Positions 18,051 to 25,790 of a stretch of 64,000 nucleotides of DNA are shown here, one piece after another; position 1 is the stretch's first letter, and every line of letters begins with the position of its first letter. Source of the stretch: JBFHNV01 sp041593595. GTDB taxonomy: Bacteria > Pseudomonadota > Gammaproteobacteria > HK1. The notes under the pieces were generated by a model, which saw only the letters and a program-made list of their open reading frames with translations, did not search any database and was not told the DNA's origin. The translations under genes were made by a program, and so were the position numbers. The stretch lies in contig JBFHNV010000004.1 of assembly GCA_041593595.1 (NCBI GenBank), forward strand, positions 1 through 64,000. Direction: 5' to 3'.

Positions 18051-20791
18051 TTGCCCCCTCCCACGGACAGGCGCAGCACGCCGCGCTCGGGGAAGTTGCG
18101 GTCGTTGTCGAGGCGCGCGATCTCGAGCGCGCCGATGGCGAGCACGCCGTCGTCCAGCGGGCCGGGATCCGGCTCGCGCAGTCGCCGGAAGGTCTCGATC
18201 ACCACCGAGGCCACGCCCTCCACCGCCTCGGCGGCGGCATACAGGGCGCTCAGGTAGACCGGCTGACCGAAGCTGAAATTGTCCGGGTGGAACAGCGCCG
18301 GTGTCCCGTCGGCGAGCCAGCCGCGGCTGAACACCCGCGAGAGGGCCGCGCGCACGTCGCTGCGGAAGTAGTCCGGCTCCACGCACACCTTCATCTCCAC
18401 TTCCAGCGGCACGTAGCGCGGGGCATCCGCCTCCAGGTCGTAGCCGGCCATGCGGTAGCGTTCCACGTGATCGAGGATGGTCCGCTCGTAGGTGTCGTCC
18501 ACCACGCCGCCGCCGAGACGGTCGACGGTGAGAAACACGGTGTGCCAGCTCCCTGTCCAGCGGTGGCTCGCCGCGGCACGCTGCACGCTGGCGTGGCGTT
18601 CGGTGACCTCGGCATAGTCCTTCTCGGTGACCGCGCGCTCCTGGACACGAAAGGCTTCCGGGGCGTCCCGGCGGATGGCCTGGTCGGTCTCCGGATCGAC
18701 GCCGCCGCGGGCGGGCAACGGGTTGCTCGCGCGCACGAGCCGGGCATCGCTGCTGACGATGTGGGCGATGGACTCGAGGCCGATGTTGCCGGCGGTGCCG
18801 TTGCCGATGCGGTAGGTGGCGGTGAACGCCGTGCCCGCGTCAGGGCGCTTGCCGTTGACGTCGTCGCCGAAGCGAACCCTGGCGCTGCCGTCGTGTTCGC
18901 TCTCCACCACGAACTCGGCGGCCTGCGCACCGCTCGCCAGCAGATCCAGGCGCGGCTGCCAGCGCGCGACCTGGCCCTGGTAGCTGGACACCAGGTGGAT
19001 GGCCGGGCGCGCCGTGCGTGGCTCGGCGCGCAGGACTCGGACGACGGCGTCTCCCGTGTCATACACCTGGAGCTCGCCGGACTCCAGGCGTAGCCAGCAG
19101 GCCGTCGCGCCGTCGGACACCGACCACACGCCGTCGGCGCCTTGCACCGACACCGGTCCGTGACTGAACACGACGCCCCGGGCCTGCAGCGCCGCCTGCA
19201 CGGCCGGCGAGAAGGTGCGCGCGGTCAGGTCGGCGATGATGCCGGGATGGGTGGTGATGGCGAAGCGGCGCTCGCGGCGAACCTCGAGCACGTGGGTCAG
19301 GGGGCGCTCCTCGAGCAGCGGGCGGAAGCGCGGCGGGATGTGCTCGATGGCGGGGCGCTCGCAGCTCAGGGTGTCGCCCACCGGCGCGGCCACCAGCCTC
19401 GGATCCGGCACGACGCCCAGCGTCTCGCCGTCCAGGGTGCGGCCGTGGTCCGCCAGCACCAGGTTGCCGTAGGCGGCGCTGACCTGGGGCAGCCAGGTCT
19501 CACCGTGATCGGCGTCCGTGATGGCGGACAGGCACAGGGGAAACGGCAGGGCGTCGGCGTCGCTCCACGCGATCTCGGTGACCGGCGTCGGCACGTTGGA
19601 GGGCACCGGGGCGAACAGCCCGCCGGAGGGGTCCTCCCCGCGCTGCACGTGGCTGAGGCGTACCGCGTGACGGTGACCGCGGTCGGCGTCCTCGGCGAGG
19701 CCGGTGCGCGGTCCCAGCTCCTCCACCAGGGCCAGCACGTCGCCGGCCTTGAGGTTCGGGTAATGCCCCGCGAGCGTGACGCGGGTGGCGCCGCGAGGCA
19801 GGCAGCACTCGCGATCGCCCCAGGCGTGGAAGGCCATGCGCTGGTGCGGCGCGTAGAGCAGCGTGTCCTCGACGGTCTCGAACACCTCGGGGCCCGCGGC
19901 CAGGGCGTCGCGCAGGGCGTCGCTGCCCGGCGCGATCCGATCCGGTACCTTCGCCAGCCGGGTCAGCAACGCGGTGTGCGCCGGGACGTTCACGCCGTCG
20001 TCGTTGACGTGGATCTGCACCCATACCCGGGCGCTGCAACCTTCGTGCACCTGGTAGTCCACCAGGCGCGCGTGGCGGCGCAGGGACACGCGCCGGCGCG
20101 CCGTGGCCAGGTACGCCTCGGTGGCCACCGCGTCCTGCTGGTAGGAGAGGTGATCGCCCACGTAGGCCAGCAGCTCCACGAGGGTGACGCCCGGGTCGGC
20201 GGCGTTGCGGTCGCTCCAGTCGGGCAGCAGCACGCTCAGCCGGTCCAGCATCAGGCGCCGGAAGCTCGCATAGTCCTTGGCCAGATAGTCGAGTCGGGGT
20301 GCCTCGGGGGGCGTGGTGGGGCAGGGGATCGGCTGCGCGCAGTCGAAATCCGACGGGCACTGCACCTTGAAGGAGAACTCGAGCGCGCTCAGACGCGGGT
20401 CGAAGCCGGCCGGCGGCTGCTCGGAGCCGGCGCCGCTGACCAGGGTCAGGGTGTACAGGGAGAAGTCACCGTAGTAGCGCGTGCGCACCACCAGGAACTC
20501 TGCGAGCGGTGCGAGGCCCGCCACCAGCGACGGGGGCTCCCCCGGGGGCAGGCTGTCCGCCACCGCCACCCACTCGATGTCCACGGTCTCGATGCGGTCG
20601 CCGCCCTCGATGCGCAGGTTGTCCACGCCCAGCGGTGGCACCGGGCGCAGGAACTTCACGAGCAGCGTGAGCTGGCGGGTGGGATCGCCGGCCACGCCGC
20701 TGTCGTCCACCTCCAGGTACTCGAGCCCGTTGAGGGTGCCGTGCAGCCTCACGACCTCCAGGCGGCGCTCGTCGCAGCAGTAGTACTTCAT
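18047..20791 (-). CDS. Putative baseplate assembly protein (gpJ-like), 914 aa
   Basis: Second, larger baseplate J-like protein. The start is ATG 20791 (MKYYCCDERRLEVVRLHGTL), overlapping the gp25 stop by 4 bp; the extra in-frame sequence above it is an antisense-like artefact. An N-terminal beta region of about 180 residues precedes LDYLAKDYASFRRLMLDRLS, DRNAADPGVTLVELLAYVGD and HLSYQQDAVATEAYLATARR, typical of this family. Toward the C-terminus are the J-core motifs VRFGDDVNGKRPDAGTAFTA and GGVDPETDQAIRRDAPEAFR. Together with the 840-aa paralogue and gp25 it should build the wedge ring around the hub. Family assignment is strong; I cannot say which of the two equals Afp11 or Afp12. Confidence 0.9.
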   Translation of the reverse strand: MKYYCCDERRLEVVRLHGTLNGLEYLEVDDSGVAGDPTRQLTLLVKFLRPVPPLGVDNLRIEGGDRIETVDIEWVAVADSLPPGEPPSLVAGLAPLAEFLVVRTRYYGDFSLYTLTLVSGAGSEQPPAGFDPRLSALEFSFKVQCPSDFDCAQPIPCPTTPPEAPRLDYLAKDYASFRRLMLDRLSVLLPDWSDRNAADPGVTLVELLAYVGDHLSYQQDAVATEAYLATARRRVSLRRHARLVDYQVHEGCSARVWVQIHVNDDGVNVPAHTALLTRLAKVPDRIAPGSDALRDALAAGPEVFETVEDTLLYAPHQRMAFHAWGDRECCLPRGATRVTLAGHYPNLKAGDVLALVEELGPRTGLAEDADRGHRHAVRLSHVQRGEDPSGGLFAPVPSNVPTPVTEIAWSDADALPFPLCLSAITDADHGETWLPQVSAAYGNLVLADHGRTLDGETLGVVPDPRLVAAPVGDTLSCERPAIEHIPPRFRPLLEERPLTHVLEVRRERRFAITTHPGIIADLTARTFSPAVQAALQARGVVFSHGPVSVQGADGVWSVSDGATACWLRLESGELQVYDTGDAVVRVLRAEPRTARPAIHLVSSYQGQVARWQPRLDLLASGAQAAEFVVESEHDGSARVRFGDDVNGKRPDAGTAFTATYRIGNGTAGNIGLESIAHIVSSDARLVRASNPLPARGGVDPETDQAIRRDAPEAFRVQERAVTEKDYAEVTERHASVQRAAASHRWTGSWHTVFLTVDRLGGGVVDDTYERTILDHVERYRMAGYDLEADAPRYVPLEVEMKVCVEPDYFRSDVRAALSRVFSRGWLADGTPALFHPDNFSFGQPVYLSALYAAAEAVEGVASVVIETFRRLREPDPGPLDDGVLAIGALEIARLDNDRNFPERGVLRLSVGGGK

Positions 20792-21156
20792 GAAGCACCT
20801 GCGCCTGCGTCGAAGCGCGCCCGGGCGCTGGTCTGGGTCAGTCGATCCAGATACTGCACCTCGATGAGCAGCGCACTGTCCCGTGCCTCCACGTTCACGG
20901 CCTCGACGACGATGAGGTCGCTCAGCCACTGCTGGAGCGCGCCCTGGACCAGGAACTGGGTCGTGGCGGCCACCTCGGGCGATGCCGCGCCGAACACGAG
21001 CTGGCGCACGCCGCTGCCGAAGTCGGGGCGCATGACCCGCTCCCCGGCGGTGGTGAGCAGCACCAGCTCGATGAGGTCGCGCAGATAGTCGGCGCGGTCG
21101 GTCTGCGCCGTGCGCCCCCGCCCGTCGAAGGAAAACGGATGATCGAGATGCTTCAT
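20788..21156 (-). CDS. gp25/GPW-like baseplate wedge protein
   Basis: Small baseplate wedge subunit homologous to T4 gp25 and Afp9, 122 residues. The start is ATG 21156 (MKHLDHPFSFDGRGRTAQTD), overlapping the previous stop by 4 bp. The gp25 hallmarks are visible: YLRDLIELVLLTTAGERVMR followed by PDFGSGVRQLVFG, then LQQWLSDLIVVEAVNVEARD. In contractile tails gp25 links the hub region to the sheath-initiating wedge. Length and motifs are normal for the family. Confidence 0.93.
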   Translation of the reverse strand: MKHLDHPFSFDGRGRTAQTDRADYLRDLIELVLLTTAGERVMRPDFGSGVRQLVFGAASPEVAATTQFLVQGALQQWLSDLIVVEAVNVEARDSALLIEVQYLDRLTQTSARARFDAGAGAS

Positions 21157-21470
21157 GTGGCGAGCACCCGCGGCTGCACGGTGACGGGGAGCAGGCCGGT
21201 CCCGGTCGGCACGCACACCGCCTGCCCGCTCTGGACGAGCACGGGAATGCCGCCGGCCATGACCCGCACCGCGCCCACGACCCACTGGCCGGTGGCGCAC
21301 GGGGGCGCGCCGGTGCCGGTCAGCGCGCAGCCGGTGACGGCGTAGGGCGTGGTCAACGTCACCACCGGCTGACCGGCGACGAGGACGCGGGGAAACGACG
21401 CCACCGGCTGCGCCATGCCCGCATGGACGCAGGTGACCACGGCGCCCATGTGCAAGATCGGTGCCGGCAT
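21153..21470 (-). CDS. PAAR-like spike-tip protein
   Basis: Small protein of 105 residues, expected to cap the central spike as Afp10 does. The opening MPAPILHMGAVVTCVHAG matches the usual PAAR-like start in eCIS clusters (MPxILHxGAxVxCxHGG). Gly/Pro/Val-rich short strands follow, with conserved-looking CALTGTG, PPCATGQWVVGAVRVMAGG and QAVCVPTG. Four Cys and two His could hold a metal at the tip. GGAG lies 6 nt before the ATG. It lies directly between the spike protein gene and gp25, the usual place for this component. Confidence 0.83.
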   Translation of the reverse strand: MPAPILHMGAVVTCVHAGMAQPVASFPRVLVAGQPVVTLTTPYAVTGCALTGTGAPPCATGQWVVGAVRVMAGGIPVLVQSGQAVCVPTGTGLLPVTVQPRVLAT

Positions 21471-21480
21471 CGCCTGCTCC

Positions 21481-21996
21481 TCACACCACCGTCAAGGCGC
21501 CGAGGTTGATGTCCACGGTGGGGCCCGTGAGGCTGATCACCGCCCCCTTGCCGTTGGAGATCATGATCCCGACGTCGCTGACCGAGATCATGGCGCCGGT
21601 CGCCGTCTGGATCTGTATGCCGCCCGTGGGGCCCGGCACGTCGCTGATGACGATGCCGTTCTTGAGCGCGGTCTGGAGCGTGATGCCCGGCACCGCCGGC
21701 GGCACGGTTCTCGAGAGCACGGGCACCTCGGCGGCGGTGCCCCAGAAGCAGCCCACCCACACCGGGTAGTCCGGATCGCCCTGCTCGAACTCCACCCACA
21801 CGCCGGAGCCGATGATGGGCACGGTGTACATGCCCATGTTGATGCCCGCCACGGGCAGGCAGGGCATGGCCCAGCTCGAGAGCATGATGTTGGACACGTC
21901 CGGCACCAGCACCTGCAGCCGCCCGATCTGCATGGGGTCGACGTTGTTGACCACGGTGCCGCGGTACTTGCCGTGGTAGCGCTTCTTCTCGTTCAC
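21481..21996 (-). CDS. gpV/gp5-like baseplate spike protein
   Basis: Central spike protein, 171 residues, starting with GTG that overlaps the hub gene's TGA. Residues 1-85 form the OB-fold domain: HGKYRGTVVNNVDPMQIGRL, then QVLVPDVSNIMLSSWAMPCL and GSGVWVEFEQGDPDYPVWVG. The C-terminal half (GGIQIQTATGAMISVSDVGI and following) is a repetitive beta-strand region expected to form the trimeric needle. In Afp and PVC this domain is fused to the gp27-like hub in Afp8; here hub and spike are separate, coupled genes. The lysozyme domain of T4 gp5 is absent, as expected for an eCIS. Confidence 0.92.
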   Translation of the reverse strand: MNEKKRYHGKYRGTVVNNVDPMQIGRLQVLVPDVSNIMLSSWAMPCLPVAGINMGMYTVPIIGSGVWVEFEQGDPDYPVWVGCFWGTAAEVPVLSRTVPPAVPGITLQTALKNGIVISDVPGPTGGIQIQTATGAMISVSDVGIMISNGKGAVISLTGPTVDINLGALTVV

Positions 21997-23123
21997 GCCG
22001 CCACCCTCGGCACCGTGGAGACCAGGCCGTTGCGCACCAGGGTGAAGTCCTGCTTGAACTCGCCGCGCCTGATCTGGTGGGTGACGCTCTTGACGTAGTA
22101 CAGACCGTCGAAGGCCATGCCGGCCCCGCGCACGCCGACGAGCTGCCGCGCCTTGAGCACGCGGCCGTAGCGCGGCACGCTCAGGGTGCCCGTGGCGGTG
22201 ACCGCGTCGGCGTGCTGCGAGGCGTAGGCCAGACCCAGCGCCACCGCCCCGACCGGCGAGAGCTTCGCCGTGTCGTTGAGGAACTTCAGCTTCGGCGGCA
22301 GCGGCGGTATGGCGCCCAGCGGTGGGTTCAGCGGCGTGATGTCCGGGATCGGAATCGGGATCGGTGCCTTGGTCGCCTGGTTGTGGATGAACACCACGGG
22401 CAGCTCCTTGCTCTCCTTGTCGAACTCGAAGCGCAGGGCTTCGACGTTGGTCTGCGCGTCCATGTCGGTGTTGAGCGCCGGCTGCGGCGCGCCCACCTTG
22501 ATCTCCGGACCCCAGTAGGCGCGGCTGGTCCCCGGCACGGGGCCCGGATCGATGTAGAAGACGTAGCCCGATTCGCGCGCGAGGGTCGTGATGTACGCGT
22601 AGTCGTTGCCCTGTTGTCGCGGTATGCGCTCGATGGGGATCGGGAGATCCTCCACCACGCTGGGGATGACCACGGGGACGACGCCGAAGGCGGCGTACTT
22701 GGCCAGCAGGATCAGCACCCGCAGGGCCGGCGGCATGGCCGGGAAGGGCACGCCGTCGAGCTCGACGAGCTCCATGAGCGCGGTCAGATCCTTCCCCTTG
22801 ACGACCAGGGTGGACGGCGTGTCCCCGCTCCCGGGCTGCACCTCGTGATGGGTCATCATGCCGTCCATGAGGACCTCGGCACTGGCGCCCATCATGGCGA
22901 CGATGACCACACGCACGATGGGGATGGTGCTGCCGCCGGAGAGCAGGAACAGTGTCTGCAGTGGCGAGCGGCTGGAGAGCCTGAAGCGCAGCTCGAAGCC
23001 GCTCGGCGCATCGCCGCCGTTGACCTGCACCCGCACGTCCTCGAGCGCGTCGATGACCTCTCGCGGCGCCGGCACCGGAACCGCGGGCCCGATGAACAGC
23101 CTCAGCTGGACGTTATTCAGCAT
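21993..23123 (-). CDS. Phage late-control D/gp27-like hub protein
   Basis: Baseplate hub, 376 residues. ATG 23123 (MLNNVQLRLF) is preferred because GGAG lies 6 nt upstream; a GTG immediately before (23126) is the alternative. The family pattern shows in DALEDVRVQVNGGDAPSGFE, FELRFRLSSRSPLQTLFLL, THHEVQPGSGDTPSTLVVKG and GNDYAYITTLARESGYVFYI. It ends with GRVLKARQLVGVRGAGMAFD and GLYYVKSVTHQIRRGEFKQD, typical of gpD-like hubs. The unusual middle is a proline/isoleucine-rich linker (KAPIPIPIPDITPLNPP). It overlaps the LysM gene by about 11 bp and should form the trimeric ring that carries the spike. Confidence 0.9.
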   Translation of the reverse strand: MLNNVQLRLFIGPAVPVPAPREVIDALEDVRVQVNGGDAPSGFELRFRLSSRSPLQTLFLLSGGSTIPIVRVVIVAMMGASAEVLMDGMMTHHEVQPGSGDTPSTLVVKGKDLTALMELVELDGVPFPAMPPALRVLILLAKYAAFGVVPVVIPSVVEDLPIPIERIPRQQGNDYAYITTLARESGYVFYIDPGPVPGTSRAYWGPEIKVGAPQPALNTDMDAQTNVEALRFEFDKESKELPVVFIHNQATKAPIPIPIPDITPLNPPLGAIPPLPPKLKFLNDTAKLSPVGAVALGLAYASQHADAVTATGTLSVPRYGRVLKARQLVGVRGAGMAFDGLYYVKSVTHQIRRGEFKQDFTLVRNGLVSTVPRVAA

Positions 23124-23478
23124 CACTCTCTCCGGGCACGTCTGCGGGGAGCGTGATGGCGATGCGCCGGCCCGGGGTCTCCACCAGCTCGTCGGGTCGC
23201 ATCACGCCGTTGGCGTCGCACAGTCGCCAGAACAGGTGCGGATCGCCCAGGTAGAGCGCCGCCAGGTTGTCGGGCCGATCGCCCTCCACGACGGTATGCT
23301 GCTGCACCAGGGAGAAGCGCTCGGGTGACGGCACGAATCGTCGCTTCAGGTATGCGGCGGATTCGCCGTCGGCGTCCGTCATGATGGCCGTCGGCGTGCC
23401 GTGGTAGCGGCTGCTGGTCGGGTATGACGAGGTGTCCAGCACGCCTGCGTCGAGCAGCGCCTTGAGTGGATCGTTCAT
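23113..23478 (-). CDS. LysM-like tail protein of the eCIS
   Basis: 121-residue protein; the start is ATG 23478 (MNDPLKALLDAGVLDTSSYP), overlapping the previous stop by 4 bp. The C-terminal half has a LysM-like fold: VQQHTVVEGDRPDNLAALYL then GDPHLFWRLCDANGVMRPDE. It ends with GRRIAITLPADVPGESDAE. Small LysM proteins (gpX/gp53-like) sit between tube and hub in phage tails and R-type pyocins; in Afp the LysM is part of Afp7. Here it is a separate coupled gene downstream of the Afp7-like gene. Its role is probably joining tube initiator to hub. Confidence 0.87.
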   Translation of the reverse strand: MNDPLKALLDAGVLDTSSYPTSSRYHGTPTAIMTDADGESAAYLKRRFVPSPERFSLVQQHTVVEGDRPDNLAALYLGDPHLFWRLCDANGVMRPDELVETPGRRIAITLPADVPGESDAE

Positions 23479-24128
23479 GGCAGTCCCGTGAGGCCCAGTG
23501 TGTCGAGGGTGGCGGCGCCCGCCTTTCGTGCCAGGGCCTCCTTGTTCTTGAGGTAGCTCATGAACAGGCTGCCGCCCTTGTGCGTGAAGCCCAGGTCGTC
23601 CACCGACAGCACGCGCATCGCCAGCGTGACCCGCGCGCGAATGGGGTTGAGCGCCGTGTCGAAGGCCTCCTCCACGACGGAGAACTCCGTGAAGCGCACC
23701 GGCACGGCGCGCTGCCTGCTCCACACGAACACGGCGAGCGCCGCTTCCATGGGAATGATCTCCAGCGCCCCGGTGCCGGCCAGGTCGTGGTTGCCCTGCA
23801 GCGCGTCGCTCCCCGGATAGACCAGGGTTTCCAGCACGGCAAGCTCGGAGTGCAGGCCGTTGCGCACCGTGTGCGCATTCTCGTCCGGGAACTCCAGCCG
23901 ATCCGTGGCGTCAATCTCCACCTCCAGCCGCACGGTCTCGACCGGCGGGCCGTGCAGGCGAAGGGCCTGGGTCCGGTCCTGGGCCGCGGCCTCGGCGGGC
24001 AGCTGCAGCGTGCGCGTGAGGGTGTCCGGGTTGTACTGCAGGGAAATGACGCGCAGCACCTTGGCGCTGCGTGGATCGAGGACCACGATCCCGCCCTTCA
24101 CCAGACGCGGCGAGAAGGTGCCGCTCAT
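23475..24128 (-). CDS. Afp7-like tube-initiator protein (CIS tube N-terminal domain)
   Basis: 217 residues starting at ATG 24128, overlapping the previous stop by 4 bp. The N-terminus (VKGGIVVLDPRSAKVLRVIS then LQYNPDTLTRTLQ) matches the contractile injection system tube domain found in Afp7/PVC7. The strand VETVRLEVEIDATDRLEFPD and the segment LAVFVWSRQRAVPVRFTEFS also fit. In known structures this protein sits between the hub and the first inner-tube ring. The usual C-terminal LysM has been split off to the next gene. Assignment is by motif and position. Confidence 0.88.
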   Translation of the reverse strand: MSGTFSPRLVKGGIVVLDPRSAKVLRVISLQYNPDTLTRTLQLPAEAAAQDRTQALRLHGPPVETVRLEVEIDATDRLEFPDENAHTVRNGLHSELAVLETLVYPGSDALQGNHDLAGTGALEIIPMEAALAVFVWSRQRAVPVRFTEFSVVEEAFDTALNPIRARVTLAMRVLSVDDLGFTHKGGSLFMSYLKNKEALARKAGAATLDTLGLTGLP

Positions 24129-25483
24129 GCGGCGTCTCCCGCAGGCGTCGCGGGATCGTCCCCGTCCGGGGTCTTGTCCCGGGGCGTCGCGTCGTCGTGG
24201 GCGGGCGGGGTGCCCGGCCGCGGCGCGGTCTCCGGGGCGGCGCCCTGCTGCAGCACGTGGGTCAGCTCGTGGGCCAGCAGCTCGCGTCCCTGCGGCGTAT
24301 GGGGGGCGTACCTGCCGTGCGCGAACACGATGTCGGGGCCGACGGTATAGGCCTGCGCCTCCAGCGATCGGGCCGATTCCGACGCTCGCGTGTCGGTGTG
24401 CACGCGCACGTGCTCCAGGGATTGCCCGAGGCGCGACTCCATGAAGGCGCGTACCGGCGCCTCCAGGGGCCGGCCGCCATCGTCCACGGCTTTCTCGACG
24501 CGTGCCGGGTCCGCCGCCGGCGCACCCCGGGCATCCGCCTTGCGCTGCACCGCGCCACCGGTCTCCTCCTTCTTCTTCTCCGGCGTGCCGGCGCCCGGCA
24601 CCTCCTCCGGCGACTTGAGCTCGAGCTCCTTGTCCAGCAGGGAGAAGGGCTTCGGGCGCCAGATGCCGGGCAGCTGCAGCTGGTAGGCCGGCGGCTGGTT
24701 GGCGAGCCCCGGGTACAGGTTCGCCGCGCCGAGGCCCGGCAGCGTGCCCACCTTGCCGAACACCACTTCCCGCATCGCGCGCTCCTCGGCCTCGCGCTCG
24801 AGCGCCTGGGGCGAGCCCGGGGGGTACTGCAGGCCCTGCCGGAACCGGTGCAGCTCCAGCGCCATGCGCGCGTTCTCGGCGCGCTGCTTCTCGGCACGGG
24901 TCTCGGTGGGCTTGTCCGATTTCGCCACCTGCTCGGTGTACGTGAAGGTGACCATGGCCTTGGTGGGATTGTTGACCGGCCCCTCGTAGGTGAGCTTCAC
25001 CTTGAGACCCGGCGTGATCGCATCCAGCGGGATCTCGGGTACCTGCATGGGCAGCTCGGAGCCGCTCGCGGCGAGCCCGGCGACGACGCCCGCGGCGGCG
25101 CTGCCGATGATGATCTTGCCGTGCAGCGTGCCGGCGAATTCCTTGCCGCCCTTGACCAGGGGATCGCGCTCGGCCTTCTCCTTGAGCTTCTTGCCGAGCG
25201 GGGTCTCGAGGAAGGCTTCGCCCAGCTTCTTCAGCCCTTCCTTGTACTTCTCCTCGTCGCTCTTGGGCTTGTCCCCGCCCTGACGTTGCACCCTGCCCAC
25301 GGCGACGCTGGCCAGGGAGACACCGCCCCGGGGCAGGGCGGCGCCCCGCGTGACGGCGCCGGCCACCGCGTCGGCCTCGCGCTCGCGTGCGTCGTCGGGC
25401 TCGCTGACCTGCAACGGCTCGTCGCGCTGCACCCAGGTACGGTTCGCGGATCCGGGTCGGGTGGTGAATCGACCGTCAGTCAT
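24125..25483 (-). CDS. DUF4157 (eCIS core domain) protein with inserted region
   Basis: 452 residues. I start it at ATG 25483 (MTDGRFTTRPGS): GGAG lies 8 nt upstream, and it overlaps the previous gene's stop; a GTG at 25492 would add three residues. The N-terminal part has LQVSEPDDAREREADAVAG, which in most DUF4157 proteins lies just before that domain. Here DUF4157 is at residues 338-413 (RVHTDTRASESARSLEAQAY and LLAHELTHVLQQG, HELTH at 405-409). The roughly 280 residues between hold a charged helix, a glycine-zipper hydrophobic segment at 124-140 and a beta region. VQR motifs flank the insert at 65-67 and 312-314. DUF4157 is associated with eCIS effectors; whether this one is cargo, toxin or structural is unknown. 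Confidence 0.88.
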   Translation of the reverse strand: MTDGRFTTRPGSANRTWVQRDEPLQVSEPDDAREREADAVAGAVTRGAALPRGGVSLASVAVGRVQRQGGDKPKSDEEKYKEGLKKLGEAFLETPLGKKLKEKAERDPLVKGGKEFAGTLHGKIIIGSAAAGVVAGLAASGSELPMQVPEIPLDAITPGLKVKLTYEGPVNNPTKAMVTFTYTEQVAKSDKPTETRAEKQRAENARMALELHRFRQGLQYPPGSPQALEREAEERAMREVVFGKVGTLPGLGAANLYPGLANQPPAYQLQLPGIWRPKPFSLLDKELELKSPEEVPGAGTPEKKKEETGGAVQRKADARGAPAADPARVEKAVDDGGRPLEAPVRAFMESRLGQSLEHVRVHTDTRASESARSLEAQAYTVGPDIVFAHGRYAPHTPQGRELLAHELTHVLQQGAAPETAPRPGTPPAHDDATPRDKTPDGDDPATPAGDAA

Positions 25484-25790
25484 GGTCGGCACTCCGGGTC
25501 ACGGCGGTGGCGTCGGCCGCGACGGGGCGCTCGCCGTCGCGTCCGTAGCCTTCGCCGTGGGTCAGGCGGGCCAGGGCGCCAGCCACCGCGTCGGCCACCG
25601 AGCGTGCGTCGGCCCCCGCACGGACCTCGATGCGACGGTGGCTCGCACCGGCGACGTCCTCGCGCGGCGCCGCGGACGTGAAGGCCGCGCGCAGGGCCTC
25701 GTCGAGCGCCGCGGCCAGCGCCTCGCCGCCCAGCTCGCGTGCCGCGTGCACCGTGAGGCGATCCACGTGCAGCTCGATGCGCCGTCTCAT
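25476..25790 (-). CDS. Small eCIS-cluster protein of unknown function
   Basis: 104 residues, unrecognised. ATG 25790 (MRRRIELHVDRLTVHAAREL) overlaps the ATPase stop by 4 bp. Its end overlaps the start of the DUF4157 gene, so it is translated within a coupled series. The sequence has a strand-helix opening (IELHVDRLTVHAARELGGEA), a long Ala-rich helix (LAAALDEALRAAFTSA) and a second strand (HRRIEVRAGADARSVADAVA). The IELHVDRL phrase resembles short IHIDRLVL-type openings of small proteins seen beside eCIS ATPases. It may be a chaperone or adaptor for the DUF4157 protein encoded next. Confidence 0.72.
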   Translation of the reverse strand: MRRRIELHVDRLTVHAARELGGEALAAALDEALRAAFTSAAPREDVAGASHRRIEVRAGADARSVADAVAGALARLTHGEGYGRDGERPVAADATAVTRSADHD

